This document shows, in pieces, positions 1 to 5,281 of a stretch of 5,281 bases of DNA; position 1 is the stretch's first letter; every line of letters begins with the position of its first letter. Origin of the DNA: Polynucleobacter sp. Lineage in GTDB: Bacteria > Pseudomonadota > Gammaproteobacteria > Burkholderiales > Burkholderiaceae. Made by a program: the position numbers and the translations under genes. The stretch covers positions 1 through 5,281 of the forward strand of contig JAGVCB010000072.1 in the NCBI GenBank assembly GCA_020059445.1, given 5' to 3'. The notes below the pieces were generated by a model. The model was not told the DNA's origin and ran no database searches. It was given only the letters and a program-made list of their open reading frames with translations.

Positions 1-444
1 ATTCACGAACTCGTGCAGCGCAGCTACAAAGAAAAGATTAAACAACAAAGTATTTTGACCTCTACTGATTTGGTCAAAAGCTATTTGATCGGCCTGATTG
101 GCCAGAAGCAGCACGAGGTCTTTGTTTGTCTTTATCTGGACATCCATTTGAGGCTCATAGACACCCATGAAATCTTCAGAGGTTCCATCTCTGAAACAAC
201 CGTTCATATTCGTGAAATTGCCAAAGAATGCCTCTTGAGAAATGCGAGTAATTTGATCATTGCTCACAATCATCCGAGCGGAAGCTTAAAACCCAGTCAA
301 GAGGATATTGCTTTGACCGTTGTTTTGCATGAGGCACTGCAACTTCTTGAGGTCAATCTCTTAGATCACTGTATTGTGACAAAAAGAGGAGCCTCATCTT
401 TTTTAGAGAATAAAATAATGCCATTTAGAGATAGTAAACACTAA
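1..444 (+). CDS. radC: RadC-family JAB/MPN-domain protein, 5' end missing
   Basis: This is the C-terminal 147 residues of a RadC protein (UPF0758), read in frame 1 from the window edge to a TAA stop. The JAMM metal-binding signature is complete: Glu57 in HEIFRG, then His89-Asn-His91 followed by Ser99 and Asp102 (HxH, seven residues, SxxD). A GTG at 13 could be mistaken for a start, but the codons before it (IHEL) match the conserved helix that precedes the JAB domain, so the gene continues upstream. The family is usually about 220 residues, so roughly 75-80 N-terminal residues, including the helix-hairpin-helix part, lie outside the window. Despite the name, RadC's biochemical role is unsettled; the old link to recombination repair is not well supported. 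The radC-rpmB-rpmG order is common in Proteobacteria. No convincing terminator follows, so some read-through into rpmB is possible. Confidence 0.95.
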   Translation: MHELVQRSYKEKIKQQSILTSTDLVKSYLIGLIGQKQHEVFVCLYLDIHLRLIDTHEIFRGSISETTVHIREIAKECLLRNASNLIIAHNHPSGSLKPSQEDIALTVVLHEALQLLEVNLLDHCIVTKRGASSFLENKIMPFRDSKH

Positions 445-545
445 CTTAAAAGTCTATTTTTAGTGTAATTTAGATCAAATCAGAAGCTTTTTTTGATTCA
501 ATTCAAAATGCGTTTGAGTAAATAGTGGAATAGTTTCTCGCCACC

Positions 546-554
546 TGCTACAAT
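546..554 (+). promoter_or_regulatory. Predicted extended -10 promoter for rpmB-rpmG
   Basis: The sequence TGCTACAAT gives a TG extension (546-547) and a TACAAT -10 hexamer (549-554), five of six matches to the sigma-70 consensus. A weak -35 candidate, TGGAAT at 526-531, lies 17 bp upstream. The predicted transcription start is near 561, which leaves a leader of about 24 nt containing a T-rich stretch and the ribosome binding site AAGGAG (573-578). It is the best promoter candidate in the radC-rpmB gap. This is a motif reading only. Confidence 0.55.
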
Positions 555-584
555 CTCTTTTTTTCGCAATTCAAGGAGTGTGTC

Positions 585-818
585 ATGGCAAAAGTATGCC
601 AAGTCACCGGGAAAAAGCCGATGGTCGGCAACAATGTTTCCCATGCAAACAATAAGACAAAACGTCGCTTTTTGCCTAATCTGCAAAATCGTCGTTTTTG
701 GGTTGAATCTGAAAACCGTTGGGTAAGCTTACGCATTACCAACGCCGGTCTTCGCATGATCGATAAAGTAGGCATCGACGCTGTATTGGTTGATTTGCGT
801 ACTCGCGGTGAAATCTAA
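585..818 (+). CDS. rpmB: 50S ribosomal protein L28
   Basis: This 77-residue basic protein is the large-subunit ribosomal protein L28. The start region [12 protein letters not shown], the central [13 protein letters not shown] segment and the tail with LRTRGEI are hallmarks of the bacterial family, and the length is the usual 77-78 residues. The ATG at 585 is preceded by a strong Shine-Dalgarno AAGGAG (573-578) with 6-nt spacing. The gene is the first of a two-gene unit with rpmG, and a putative extended -10 promoter lies about 30 bp upstream. Two opposite-strand reading frames that overlap it are shadows of this conserved gene. Confidence 0.98.
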   Translation: MAKVCQVTGKKPMVGNNVSHANNKTKRRFLPNLQNRRFWVESENRWVSLRITNAGLRMIDKVGIDAVLVDLRTRGEI

Positions 819-822
819 GGAG
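817..822 (+). promoter_or_regulatory. rpmG ribosome binding site overlapping rpmB stop
   Basis: AAGGAG begins within the TAA stop codon of rpmB (816-818) and lies 7 nt before the rpmG ATG at 830. Ribosomes ending rpmB are therefore placed at the rpmG start, which fits translational coupling and matched output of L28 and L33. Confidence 0.85.
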
Positions 823-829
823 CGGCAAA

Positions 830-997
830 ATGGCTAAAGGTGGACGCGAGAAAATCAAATTAGAATCGACTGCAGGTACTGGTCATTTCTATACAACGAC
901 TAAGAACAAACGTACCATGCCTGAGAAGATGGAGATCATGAAGTTTGACCCAAAAGCTCGCAAGCATGTGTCTTACAAAGAAACAAAGATCAAGTAA
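830..997 (+). CDS. rpmG: 50S ribosomal protein L33, zinc-free (cysteine-less) type
   Basis: This short 55-residue gene encodes large-subunit protein L33: [14 protein letters not shown] at the start, then [30 protein letters not shown] and a lysine-rich end. The length is that of typical proteobacterial L33. It contains no cysteine at all, so it is the form that lacks the paired CxxC zinc ligands found in the zinc-binding paralogue of some bacteria; it should not depend on zinc supply. It lies 11 nt after rpmB, with its Shine-Dalgarno overlapping the rpmB stop, and is followed 42 nt later by a strong terminator. Confidence 0.98.
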   Translation: MAKGGREKIKLESTAGTGHFYTTTKNKRTMPEKMEIMKFDPKARKHVSYKETKIK

Positions 998-1039
998 ATC
1001 TCTGGCTTACTCAAATTAAGTAGATTGGCTTGATCAAAC

Positions 1040-1068
1040 AAAAAACCCGCTTTAAAGCGGGTTTTTTT
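1040..1068 (+). terminator. Intrinsic terminator after rpmG, symmetric (probably bidirectional)
   Basis: A CCCGC (1046-1050) / GCGGG (1057-1061) stem is capped by TTTAAA and extended by A-run/T-run pairing, with six A's at 1040-1045 and seven T's at 1062-1068. On the + strand it ends the rpmB-rpmG transcript. The A-run becomes a U-run on the - strand, so it can also stop transcripts coming from the convergent desaturase gene, whose stop lies about 100 bp away. Confidence 0.92.
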
Positions 1069-1132
1069 GTTGTCTATTATTTACTGATTGTTTAGTTACC
1101 TCATAACCTAAAAGCAAAGCTTTGATCAATGA

Positions 1133-1160
1133 ATCAGGGGGCCATTAAAAGCCACCTGAT
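1133..1160 (-). other. Hairpin just downstream of the desaturase stop
   Basis: The arms at 1133-1142 (ATCAGGGGGC) and 1151-1160 (GCCACCTGAT) form a 10-bp stem with one mismatch and an 8-nt loop. It begins only 5 nt past the desaturase stop codon. There is no T-run on its 3' side in the - strand sense, so it is not a standard intrinsic terminator. It could act as a 3' stabilising stem or slow polymerase ahead of the strong terminator at 1040-1068. It may also be chance. Confidence 0.35.
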
Positions 1161-1165
1161 CAGCT

Positions 1166-2365
1166 TTAAACGGTGTATCTGCGCAAACGCAAGGAGAACT
1201 CTTGCAAACCCGCCATACCGCTTGTTTCGGCCTTGTGGCACCATTGCTGTAACTGAGTGATCAATTGCTCTTTGGTCACGTGAGAACGCTGCCAGAGACT
1301 CGCTAGATCACGACGCATCTCTACCATTAGCTTCACTGACTTATTCGTTGCCATGAGCTTCTCAAGGCTTGCAAGCTCAGCTTCTGTTAACTTGGCTTCA
1401 TCTTTGTATAACCAAAGGTGTTGATCACCAAATTGCGCAGCCAGTTCTTTCATGTGCGCAACTTCCGCATCAAATGTTTGACGCAAAGTTTTTGAGTAAC
1501 GAGCCATTACTTCATACCTATTGGCAATCACTGCTTGTAAAGTTACTTCTGAAGCCAGACCGATTTCAGCCAAGACAGGCTTAGGTGGCAACTTTTTAAC
1601 TTTTGCTAAACCAACTATTTCTAACGCACGGATATATACCCAACCAATATCAAATTCGTACCATTTGTTGGATAGCTTTGCACTCGTGGCATAGGTGTGA
1701 TGATTGTTGTGAAGCTCTTCGCCACCAATCAGAATACCCCAAGGAATTAGGTTGGTTGAAGCGTCTTCGCAATCGTAATTGCGATAGCCCCAGTAGTGAC
1801 CCATGCCATTGATGATGCCGGCTGCAGTGATTGGGATCCACAACATTTGAACAGCCCAAACAGTGGCGCCCAACGCTCCAAAAAGAATCACATCAATGAT
1901 TAACATCAATGCAACACCTTGCCATTGATATTTTGAATAAAGATTCTTTTCCATCCAATCATCAGGCGTACCGTGACCAAACTTCTCAATCGTTTCTTTG
2001 TTCTTTGCTTCTGCGCGATACAACTCAGCGCCTCTTGCTAGAACAGTATTGATACCTAACACTTGAGGACTATGAGGATCATCAACAGTCTCGCACTTAG
2101 CGTGGTGCTTGCGATGAATAGCAGCCCACTCTTTGGTCACCATACCGGTTGTCATCCACAACCAAAAACGGAAGAAGTGAGACGGAATGGCGTGCAACTC
2201 TAAAGCACGGTGAGCTTGGCAACGATGCAAAAAGATCGTCACGCTTGCAATGGTGATATGAGTCAACAACAGTGTGATCAACAAAATCTGCCACCAAGAC
2301 CAATTCAGGTAGCCATTTGCAATCCAATTCAACACAAAATCTCTAGTTTGTTCTAACCAAGCCAT
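1166..2365 (-). CDS. desA: Membrane fatty acid desaturase, DesA-like (delta-9 type)
   Basis: This 399-residue protein is an integral-membrane acyl-lipid/acyl-CoA desaturase. Such enzymes use O2 and reduced electron carriers at a di-iron centre to insert a cis double bond into saturated acyl chains, adjusting membrane fluidity. All three histidine boxes are present: HRCQAH (47-52), HRKHH (84-88) and HNNHH (219-223), with another conserved histidine in GMGHYWGYRNY (187-197). Hydrophobic segments lie near 24-46, 60-76, 151-169 and 171-188. The segment from KEWAAIHRKHHAKCETVDDPHSP resembles Pseudomonas DesA from memory, hence the symbol. After about residue 262 comes a soluble, mostly helical tail of about 135 residues that contains no histidine box. 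The ATG at 2365 has an AGAGGA Shine-Dalgarno (2373-2378) with 7-nt spacing. It lies 143 bp downstream of the methyltransferase gene on the same strand and probably also has its own promoter. Confidence 0.93.
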   Translation of the reverse strand: MAWLEQTRDFVLNWIANGYLNWSWWQILLITLLLTHITIASVTIFLHRCQAHRALELHAIPSHFFRFWLWMTTGMVTKEWAAIHRKHHAKCETVDDPHSPQVLGINTVLARGAELYRAEAKNKETIEKFGHGTPDDWMEKNLYSKYQWQGVALMLIIDVILFGALGATVWAVQMLWIPITAAGIINGMGHYWGYRNYDCEDASTNLIPWGILIGGEELHNNHHTYATSAKLSNKWYEFDIGWVYIRALEIVGLAKVKKLPPKPVLAEIGLASEVTLQAVIANRYEVMARYSKTLRQTFDAEVAHMKELAAQFGDQHLWLYKDEAKLTEAELASLEKLMATNKSVKLMVEMRRDLASLWQRSHVTKEQLITQLQQWCHKAETSGMAGLQEFSLRLRRYTV

Positions 2366-2397
2366 GCGGCCATCCTCTCAATATGCTTTAAGGAGAT

Positions 2398-2406
2398 ATT
2401 TTATCA
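2398..2406 (-). promoter_or_regulatory. Candidate extended -10 promoter for the desaturase
   Basis: Read on the - strand, TGATAAAAT gives a TG extension and a TAAAAT -10 hexamer (five of six consensus bases). The hexamer at the ideal -35 distance (2421-2426, GTGTGA) is poor, as expected for an activator-dependent promoter. The predicted start near 2391 would leave a 5' leader of about 25 nt. No terminator is visible after the methyltransferase gene, so read-through is also possible. Confidence 0.4.
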
Positions 2407-2441
2407 AGCTTTCAACATGTTCACACAGCAAACTTTACACA

Positions 2442-2458
2442 GATTTAATCTAAATCAT
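2442..2458 (-). promoter_or_regulatory. FNR/CRP-like dyad upstream of the desaturase
   Basis: The - strand reads ATGAT-TTAG-ATTAA (2458 down to 2445), matching eight of ten defined positions of the FNR consensus TTGAT-N4-ATCAA. An overlapping perfect dyad, GATTTA-N3-TAAATC, spans 2442-2456. Its centre lies about 60 bp before the predicted desaturase transcription start, close to the -61.5 spacing used by class I activation of the CRP/FNR family. A related sequence occurs at 465-481 before rpmB. The regulator's identity is inference; AT-rich dyads also arise by chance. Confidence 0.35.
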
Positions 2459-2508
2459 GTTTTTTAGATAATAAATCGAATTAGTTAGTGAAATTTAGCT
2501 ACTTTTAG

Positions 2509-3876
2509 TTAAGTTGTGGCTTTGCGCTCCAAAATGGCGCCAAAAAACGCGTCTGTGCCATGAATATGAGGAAATAACTGCCAGTAAGAGCTGTTTTGGC
2601 TCGCTCCAATCGGCAAGTCACCCATCATCGGGAAGCTGTCCCTTAAAACTTCTTTAGGGTCTTTTAGCTCAAATTGAGGGTTGTTAGCCAAAAAGGCTTC
2701 AACAACACCTTGATTTTCTTGATAAATCAAACTGCATGTTGCGTAGACCAAGCGACCGCCTGGTTTTAATAATCTGGCCGCTGAACTCAGAATAGACAAC
2801 TGTTTTTGAGTCAATTCGGCCACGCTTTGTGGCGACTGACGCCATTTAAGGTCAGGATTGCGGCGCAAAGTACCCAAGCCACTGCAAGGCGCATCCACCA
2901 GTACACGATCAATCTTGCCCGCCAAACGCTTCACCTTGGCGTCATTTTCGTTATCGATCCACACTGGATGCACGTTAGATAAGCCACTTTTGGCCAAACG
3001 TGGCTTTAAGTTGGCCAAGCGCTTCTCAGAAACATCGAATGCGTACAAGCGACCGCTGGATTTCATCATGGCGCCCAAGGACAGGGTCTTGCCGCCTGCA
3101 CCGGCGCAAAAGTCCACAACCATCTCGCCACGCTTAGGCTCTAGAAGCATAGCCAACAATTGACTGCCCTCGTCCTGGACTTCAGCAAAGCCATTTTTGA
3201 AGAATTCTTGGGTCTGAAGAGCAGGTTTGCCCTTTAATCGAACGCCATGAGGAGCATACGGTGTTGGTTCCGCCGCATAACGGCCACCAAGGTCATTTAA
3301 AACTCCTAGAAGGTCTTCTCTTTGGGTTTTGATGGTGTTGACGCGTAAATCTAAAGAGGCGGCCTTCAGCATCGCCTCAGCCAGTGGCAAGCATTCGTCT
3401 TTCGGAACAGATGATCCTAGAGCATTCCAGATCCACTCAGGCAAATTGACTCGCGTTAAAGGAGCCAAGGTATTTCTTTCGATGGTGCCAAAACGTTGCA
3501 ACCAATCAATTTCATTGGGGTGCACCACAAACGCCAAGTCGGCCAAGGCGCTCTCAGCACGATTACCTGAACCCAAGCCACTCTCAATCATGGTGACCAA
3601 CAATGACAACAGCGCCAAACGTCTGGCCAAAGGACCAGCACCACTCTCAGCAAATTGCGAGATTTCTGTTTTTCTGCGCAAGAATGCGAAAGAGGCCTCA
3701 GCAATTAATGCCCGGTCTCTATTGCCTAAGCGCGGGTTAGAACGAAAGTATCTACTCACCACCATATCAGCTGGATGAGCAAATTTCATCAACTCAGTGA
3801 TGACGATTCCTAGGTGCTCAACGTGTTGCGGGAGTGCTTTTGCCCTTGCTGCAATGGCTTTTTGATCAGTAGTCAT
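2509..3876 (-). CDS. RsmB/NOP-family SAM-dependent RNA m5C methyltransferase
   Basis: This 455-residue protein is a cytosine-C5 RNA methyltransferase of the RsmB/NOP2/Sun family, which transfers a methyl group from SAM to rRNA or tRNA cytosines. The catalytic domain occupies about residues 175-452. The SAM-binding motif is DFCAGAGGKT (255-264), with Asp281 ending the next strand. The two catalytic cysteines are both present: Cys331 in DAPCSG and Cys381 in YATCS, the latter being the family's expected nucleophile. The segment RRNPDLKW (338-345) is also typical. The N-terminal 150 residues are helical and may be a degenerate NusB-like RNA-binding domain; the piece GNRDRALIAEASFAFLRR resembles the equivalent part of RsmB. 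The CAGAGGKT motif, rather than CAAPGGKT as in E. coli RsmB, suggests a separate subfamily, so a 16S C967 target should not be assumed. The gene follows purN by 3 nt, with only a weak GGA upstream. Confidence 0.93.
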   Translation of the reverse strand: MTTDQKAIAARAKALPQHVEHLGIVITELMKFAHPADMVVSRYFRSNPRLGNRDRALIAEASFAFLRRKTEISQFAESGAGPLARRLALLSLLVTMIESGLGSGNRAESALADLAFVVHPNEIDWLQRFGTIERNTLAPLTRVNLPEWIWNALGSSVPKDECLPLAEAMLKAASLDLRVNTIKTQREDLLGVLNDLGGRYAAEPTPYAPHGVRLKGKPALQTQEFFKNGFAEVQDEGSQLLAMLLEPKRGEMVVDFCAGAGGKTLSLGAMMKSSGRLYAFDVSEKRLANLKPRLAKSGLSNVHPVWIDNENDAKVKRLAGKIDRVLVDAPCSGLGTLRRNPDLKWRQSPQSVAELTQKQLSILSSAARLLKPGGRLVYATCSLIYQENQGVVEAFLANNPQFELKDPKEVLRDSFPMMGDLPIGASQNSSYWQLFPHIHGTDAFFGAILERKATT

Positions 3877-3879
3877 TAA

Positions 3880-4518
3880 TTATTTATCCGTAGAGGTGAG
3901 CATTTGAGGCTCTGGAGGGCTCACTAAAACTCGATTGTCGCTAATAGTTAAGCGATTATCAATGAACCAGCGCACAGCGCGGGGATAAATAACGTGCTCT
4001 TGCTTTAAAACTCGCTTAGCTAAAAGATCTGGGGTGTCATTAGGAAACACCGGGACACTGGCCTGAATCACCATAGGACCATGGTCTAGAGCCTCCGTCA
4101 CAAAGTGAACCGTGGCCCCATGTTCCTTCACGCCAGCCTCTAATGCCTGCTCATGGGTGTGCAATCCAGGGAATAAAGGCAGCAAAGAAGGATGAATATT
4201 CAACAATCGACCCTCATAGTGCTTCACAAAGCCCCCAGTCAAAATACGCATAAATCCAGCCAAAACCACCAAATCAGGGGAATATAAGTCAATTAACTTG
4301 ATCAATTCAGCATCAAAGCTGGCTCGATCCTTGAATTGAGAGTGATCCAATACTGCTGCCTCAATCCCCTGAGACCGAGCAAAATCAAGGCCTCCAGCAT
4401 TCGGTCGGTTAGAAATAACTGCTGCAATCTTGGCTGGCCAAGCCTCTTTTTGAGCAGCATGAACAATGGCTTCCATATTGGAGCCACGGCCAGAAATAAG
4501 AATAACAATTGAAGTCAT
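3880..4518 (-). CDS. purN: Phosphoribosylglycinamide formyltransferase (GAR transformylase)
   Basis: This 212-residue cytosolic enzyme transfers a formyl group from 10-formyltetrahydrofolate to GAR, the third step of purine synthesis. The phosphate-binding loop SGRGSN lies near residues 9-14, and the folate-site region AGFMRIL at 87-93. The catalytic triad is intact: Asn107 and His109 in LNIHPSLLP and Asp145 in LDHGP, each offset by one from Asn106, His108 and Asp144 of E. coli PurN. That near-identical numbering is why the ATG at 4518 is chosen. A TTG at 4527 would add three residues (MAG) and lies 11 nt after AAGG (4539-4542), so it cannot be excluded. The protein ends with a polar tail of about 20 residues past the core. 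It is the first gene of the leftward purN-methyltransferase unit, and its stop is 3 nt from the next start, which implies translational coupling. ribF diverges from it 27 bp away. Confidence 0.96.
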   Translation of the reverse strand: MTSIVILISGRGSNMEAIVHAAQKEAWPAKIAAVISNRPNAGGLDFARSQGIEAAVLDHSQFKDRASFDAELIKLIDLYSPDLVVLAGFMRILTGGFVKHYEGRLLNIHPSLLPLFPGLHTHEQALEAGVKEHGATVHFVTEALDHGPMVIQASVPVFPNDTPDLLAKRVLKQEHVIYPRAVRWFIDNRLTISDNRVLVSPPEPQMLTSTDK

Positions 4519-4527
4519 GCCCGCCAA

Positions 4528-4533
4528 TATAAT
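4528..4533 (+). promoter_or_regulatory. Candidate -10 element for ribF
   Basis: A perfect TATAAT lies between the divergent purN and ribF starts. Transcription would be expected to begin near 4540, only about 6 nt before the ribF GTG, giving an almost leaderless message. No good -35 is seen at 16-18 bp: 4505-4510 is ACAATT, while TTGAAG at 4509-4514 is only 13 bp away. The perfect hexamer may therefore be fortuitous. Confidence 0.4.
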
Positions 4534-4545
4534 TCATACCTTAAC

Positions 4546-5281
4546 GTGAAGGTAATTAGAGGCATCCCTCCCGCAACTAATTGGACCCCCTGCGCCCTGA
4601 CCATTGGCAATTTTGATGGTGTGCATCGGGGGCATCAGGCATTGCTAAAAAAATTAGTGGCCAAGGCAAAAGCACTTCAAGTGCAATCATGTGTGATGAC
4701 ATTTGAACCACACCCGATTGAATACTTCGCCCCTGAAAAAGCACCCGCCAGAATTTTGGGCTTAAGAGACAAATTAGAAGCTTTGGCAGAAATCGGGATT
4801 GATCAAGTTTTAGTCGTTCACTTCAATCAAGCATTTGCCAATTTGAGTCCCGAAGCTTTTGTCAAAGATATCTTGGTGGATGGTTTGCAAGTGAAGTCGA
4901 TTTTGATTGGTGATGACTTTCACTACGGCGCCAAGCGCGCAGGTAATTTTTCTGATTTGCAAACTGCCGGTGAACAATTTGGGTTCTCGGTTGAGCGCAT
5001 GGAAACTTTGGTTGAAGATCAAGAAAGAATTTCCAGCTCAGCCATCAGACTAGCCCTTCAAAATGGTCAAATGGATCGAGCCCAACAATTACTTGGTCGC
5101 CCCTACATGCTGAGCGGCCATGTATTGCATGGTCAAAAACTTGGCAGAACACTTGGCTTCCCAACCTTGAACTTGGCGGTGGCCAACAGATTGCATAAAA
5201 GAAAGCCGGCAGCCCAAGGTATTTTTATCGCACAAGTACACGGCTTAAGCGACAATCCATTACCTGCTGTTGCAAGCCTAG
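4546..5281 (+). CDS. ribF: Bifunctional riboflavin kinase/FAD synthetase, 3' end missing
   Basis: RibF converts riboflavin to FMN and FMN to FAD. The 245 codons seen here cover the N-terminal FMN adenylyltransferase domain and the beginning of the kinase domain. The nucleotidyltransferase signature is TIGNFDGVHRGH, with the HxGH motif at His27-His30, and the second signature is RISSSAIR (161-168). The kinase domain begins near residue 185 (RPYMLSGHV) and has the ATP/flavin-site motif GRTLGFPTLN at 200-209. The frame is open to the window end; full-length proteins are about 310-330 residues, so roughly the last 70 are missing. The start is GTG at 4546: an in-frame stop lies at 4510-4512, and no ATG occurs before the conserved MKVIRGIPP-like beginning. 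No Shine-Dalgarno is visible. It diverges from purN across 27 bp. In many proteobacteria ribF is followed by ileS, but that part is outside the window. Confidence 0.96.
   Translation, partial: MKVIRGIPPATNWTPCALTIGNFDGVHRGHQALLKKLVAKAKALQVQSCVMTFEPHPIEYFAPEKAPARILGLRDKLEALAEIGIDQVLVVHFNQAFANLSPEAFVKDILVDGLQVKSILIGDDFHYGAKRAGNFSDLQTAGEQFGFSVERMETLVEDQERISSSAIRLALQNGQMDRAQQLLGRPYMLSGHVLHGQKLGRTLGFPTLNLAVANRLHKRKPAAQGIFIAQVHGLSDNPLPAVASL

Noticed and set aside
13..444. GTG at 13 as the true start of radC
   Set aside because: The codons upstream (IHEL) continue the conserved RadC sequence to the window edge, so the gene is truncated rather than short.
446..463. TTAAAA...TTTTTA inverted repeat right after radC as its terminator
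   Set aside because: The stem is pure A/T, very short and lacks a following T-run, so it would not be stable.
498..775. Two opposite-strand open frames overlapping rpmB
   Set aside because: They lie antisense to a gene with an unmistakable L28 product, resemble no known family and have no ribosome binding site.
2858..3778. Plus-strand open frames inside the methyltransferase gene (up to 149 codons)
   Set aside because: They are shadows of the 455-residue conserved enzyme on the other strand, with low-complexity translated sequence and no recognisable motif.
4810..5022. Minus-strand open frame inside ribF
   Set aside because: It is antisense to the conserved FMN adenylyltransferase domain and shows no independent coding signal.
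1..5281. Mobile elements, CRISPR repeats, tRNA or rRNA genes, or a new defence-type cluster
   Set aside because: No transposase, terminal repeats, regularly spaced repeats or cloverleaf pattern was seen; every gene is a recognisable core-metabolism or ribosome gene in a typical order.

Overview
The window reads as a compact stretch of housekeeping chromosome from a betaproteobacterium of the order Burkholderiales. The moderate, AT-leaning base composition and the gene order suggest Polynucleobacter or a close relative. That placement is inference from gene content and recalled protein similarity; no search was run.

Left part, + strand (1-1068): the 3' end of radC, cut by the window edge, is followed by the ribosomal protein pair rpmB (L28) and rpmG (L33). 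A good extended -10 promoter lies in the 140 bp before rpmB. The 11-nt gap between rpmB and rpmG places the rpmG Shine-Dalgarno over the rpmB stop codon. A strong, nearly symmetric terminator closes this group and can serve the convergent genes arriving from the right.

Middle part, - strand (4518 down to 1166): purN (purine synthesis), an RsmB/NOP-family RNA m5C methyltransferase and a DesA-like membrane fatty acid desaturase are read in that order. purN and the methyltransferase are 3 nt apart and almost certainly co-transcribed. A 143-bp gap before the desaturase holds an extended -10 candidate and an FNR/CRP-like dyad, so the desaturase probably has its own promoter as well.

Right part, + strand (4546 to the window end): ribF, the bifunctional riboflavin kinase/FAD synthetase, starts divergently from purN across only 27 bp. 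It begins with GTG, has no visible Shine-Dalgarno, and a perfect TATAAT sits just upstream. It runs off the window in its kinase domain.

All genes are known families with intact catalytic motifs. I found no mobile element, CRISPR array, RNA gene or new defence-type system. The items most worth a second look are regulatory: the FNR-like sites before the oxygen-dependent desaturase and before rpmB, and the crowded purN/ribF start region.
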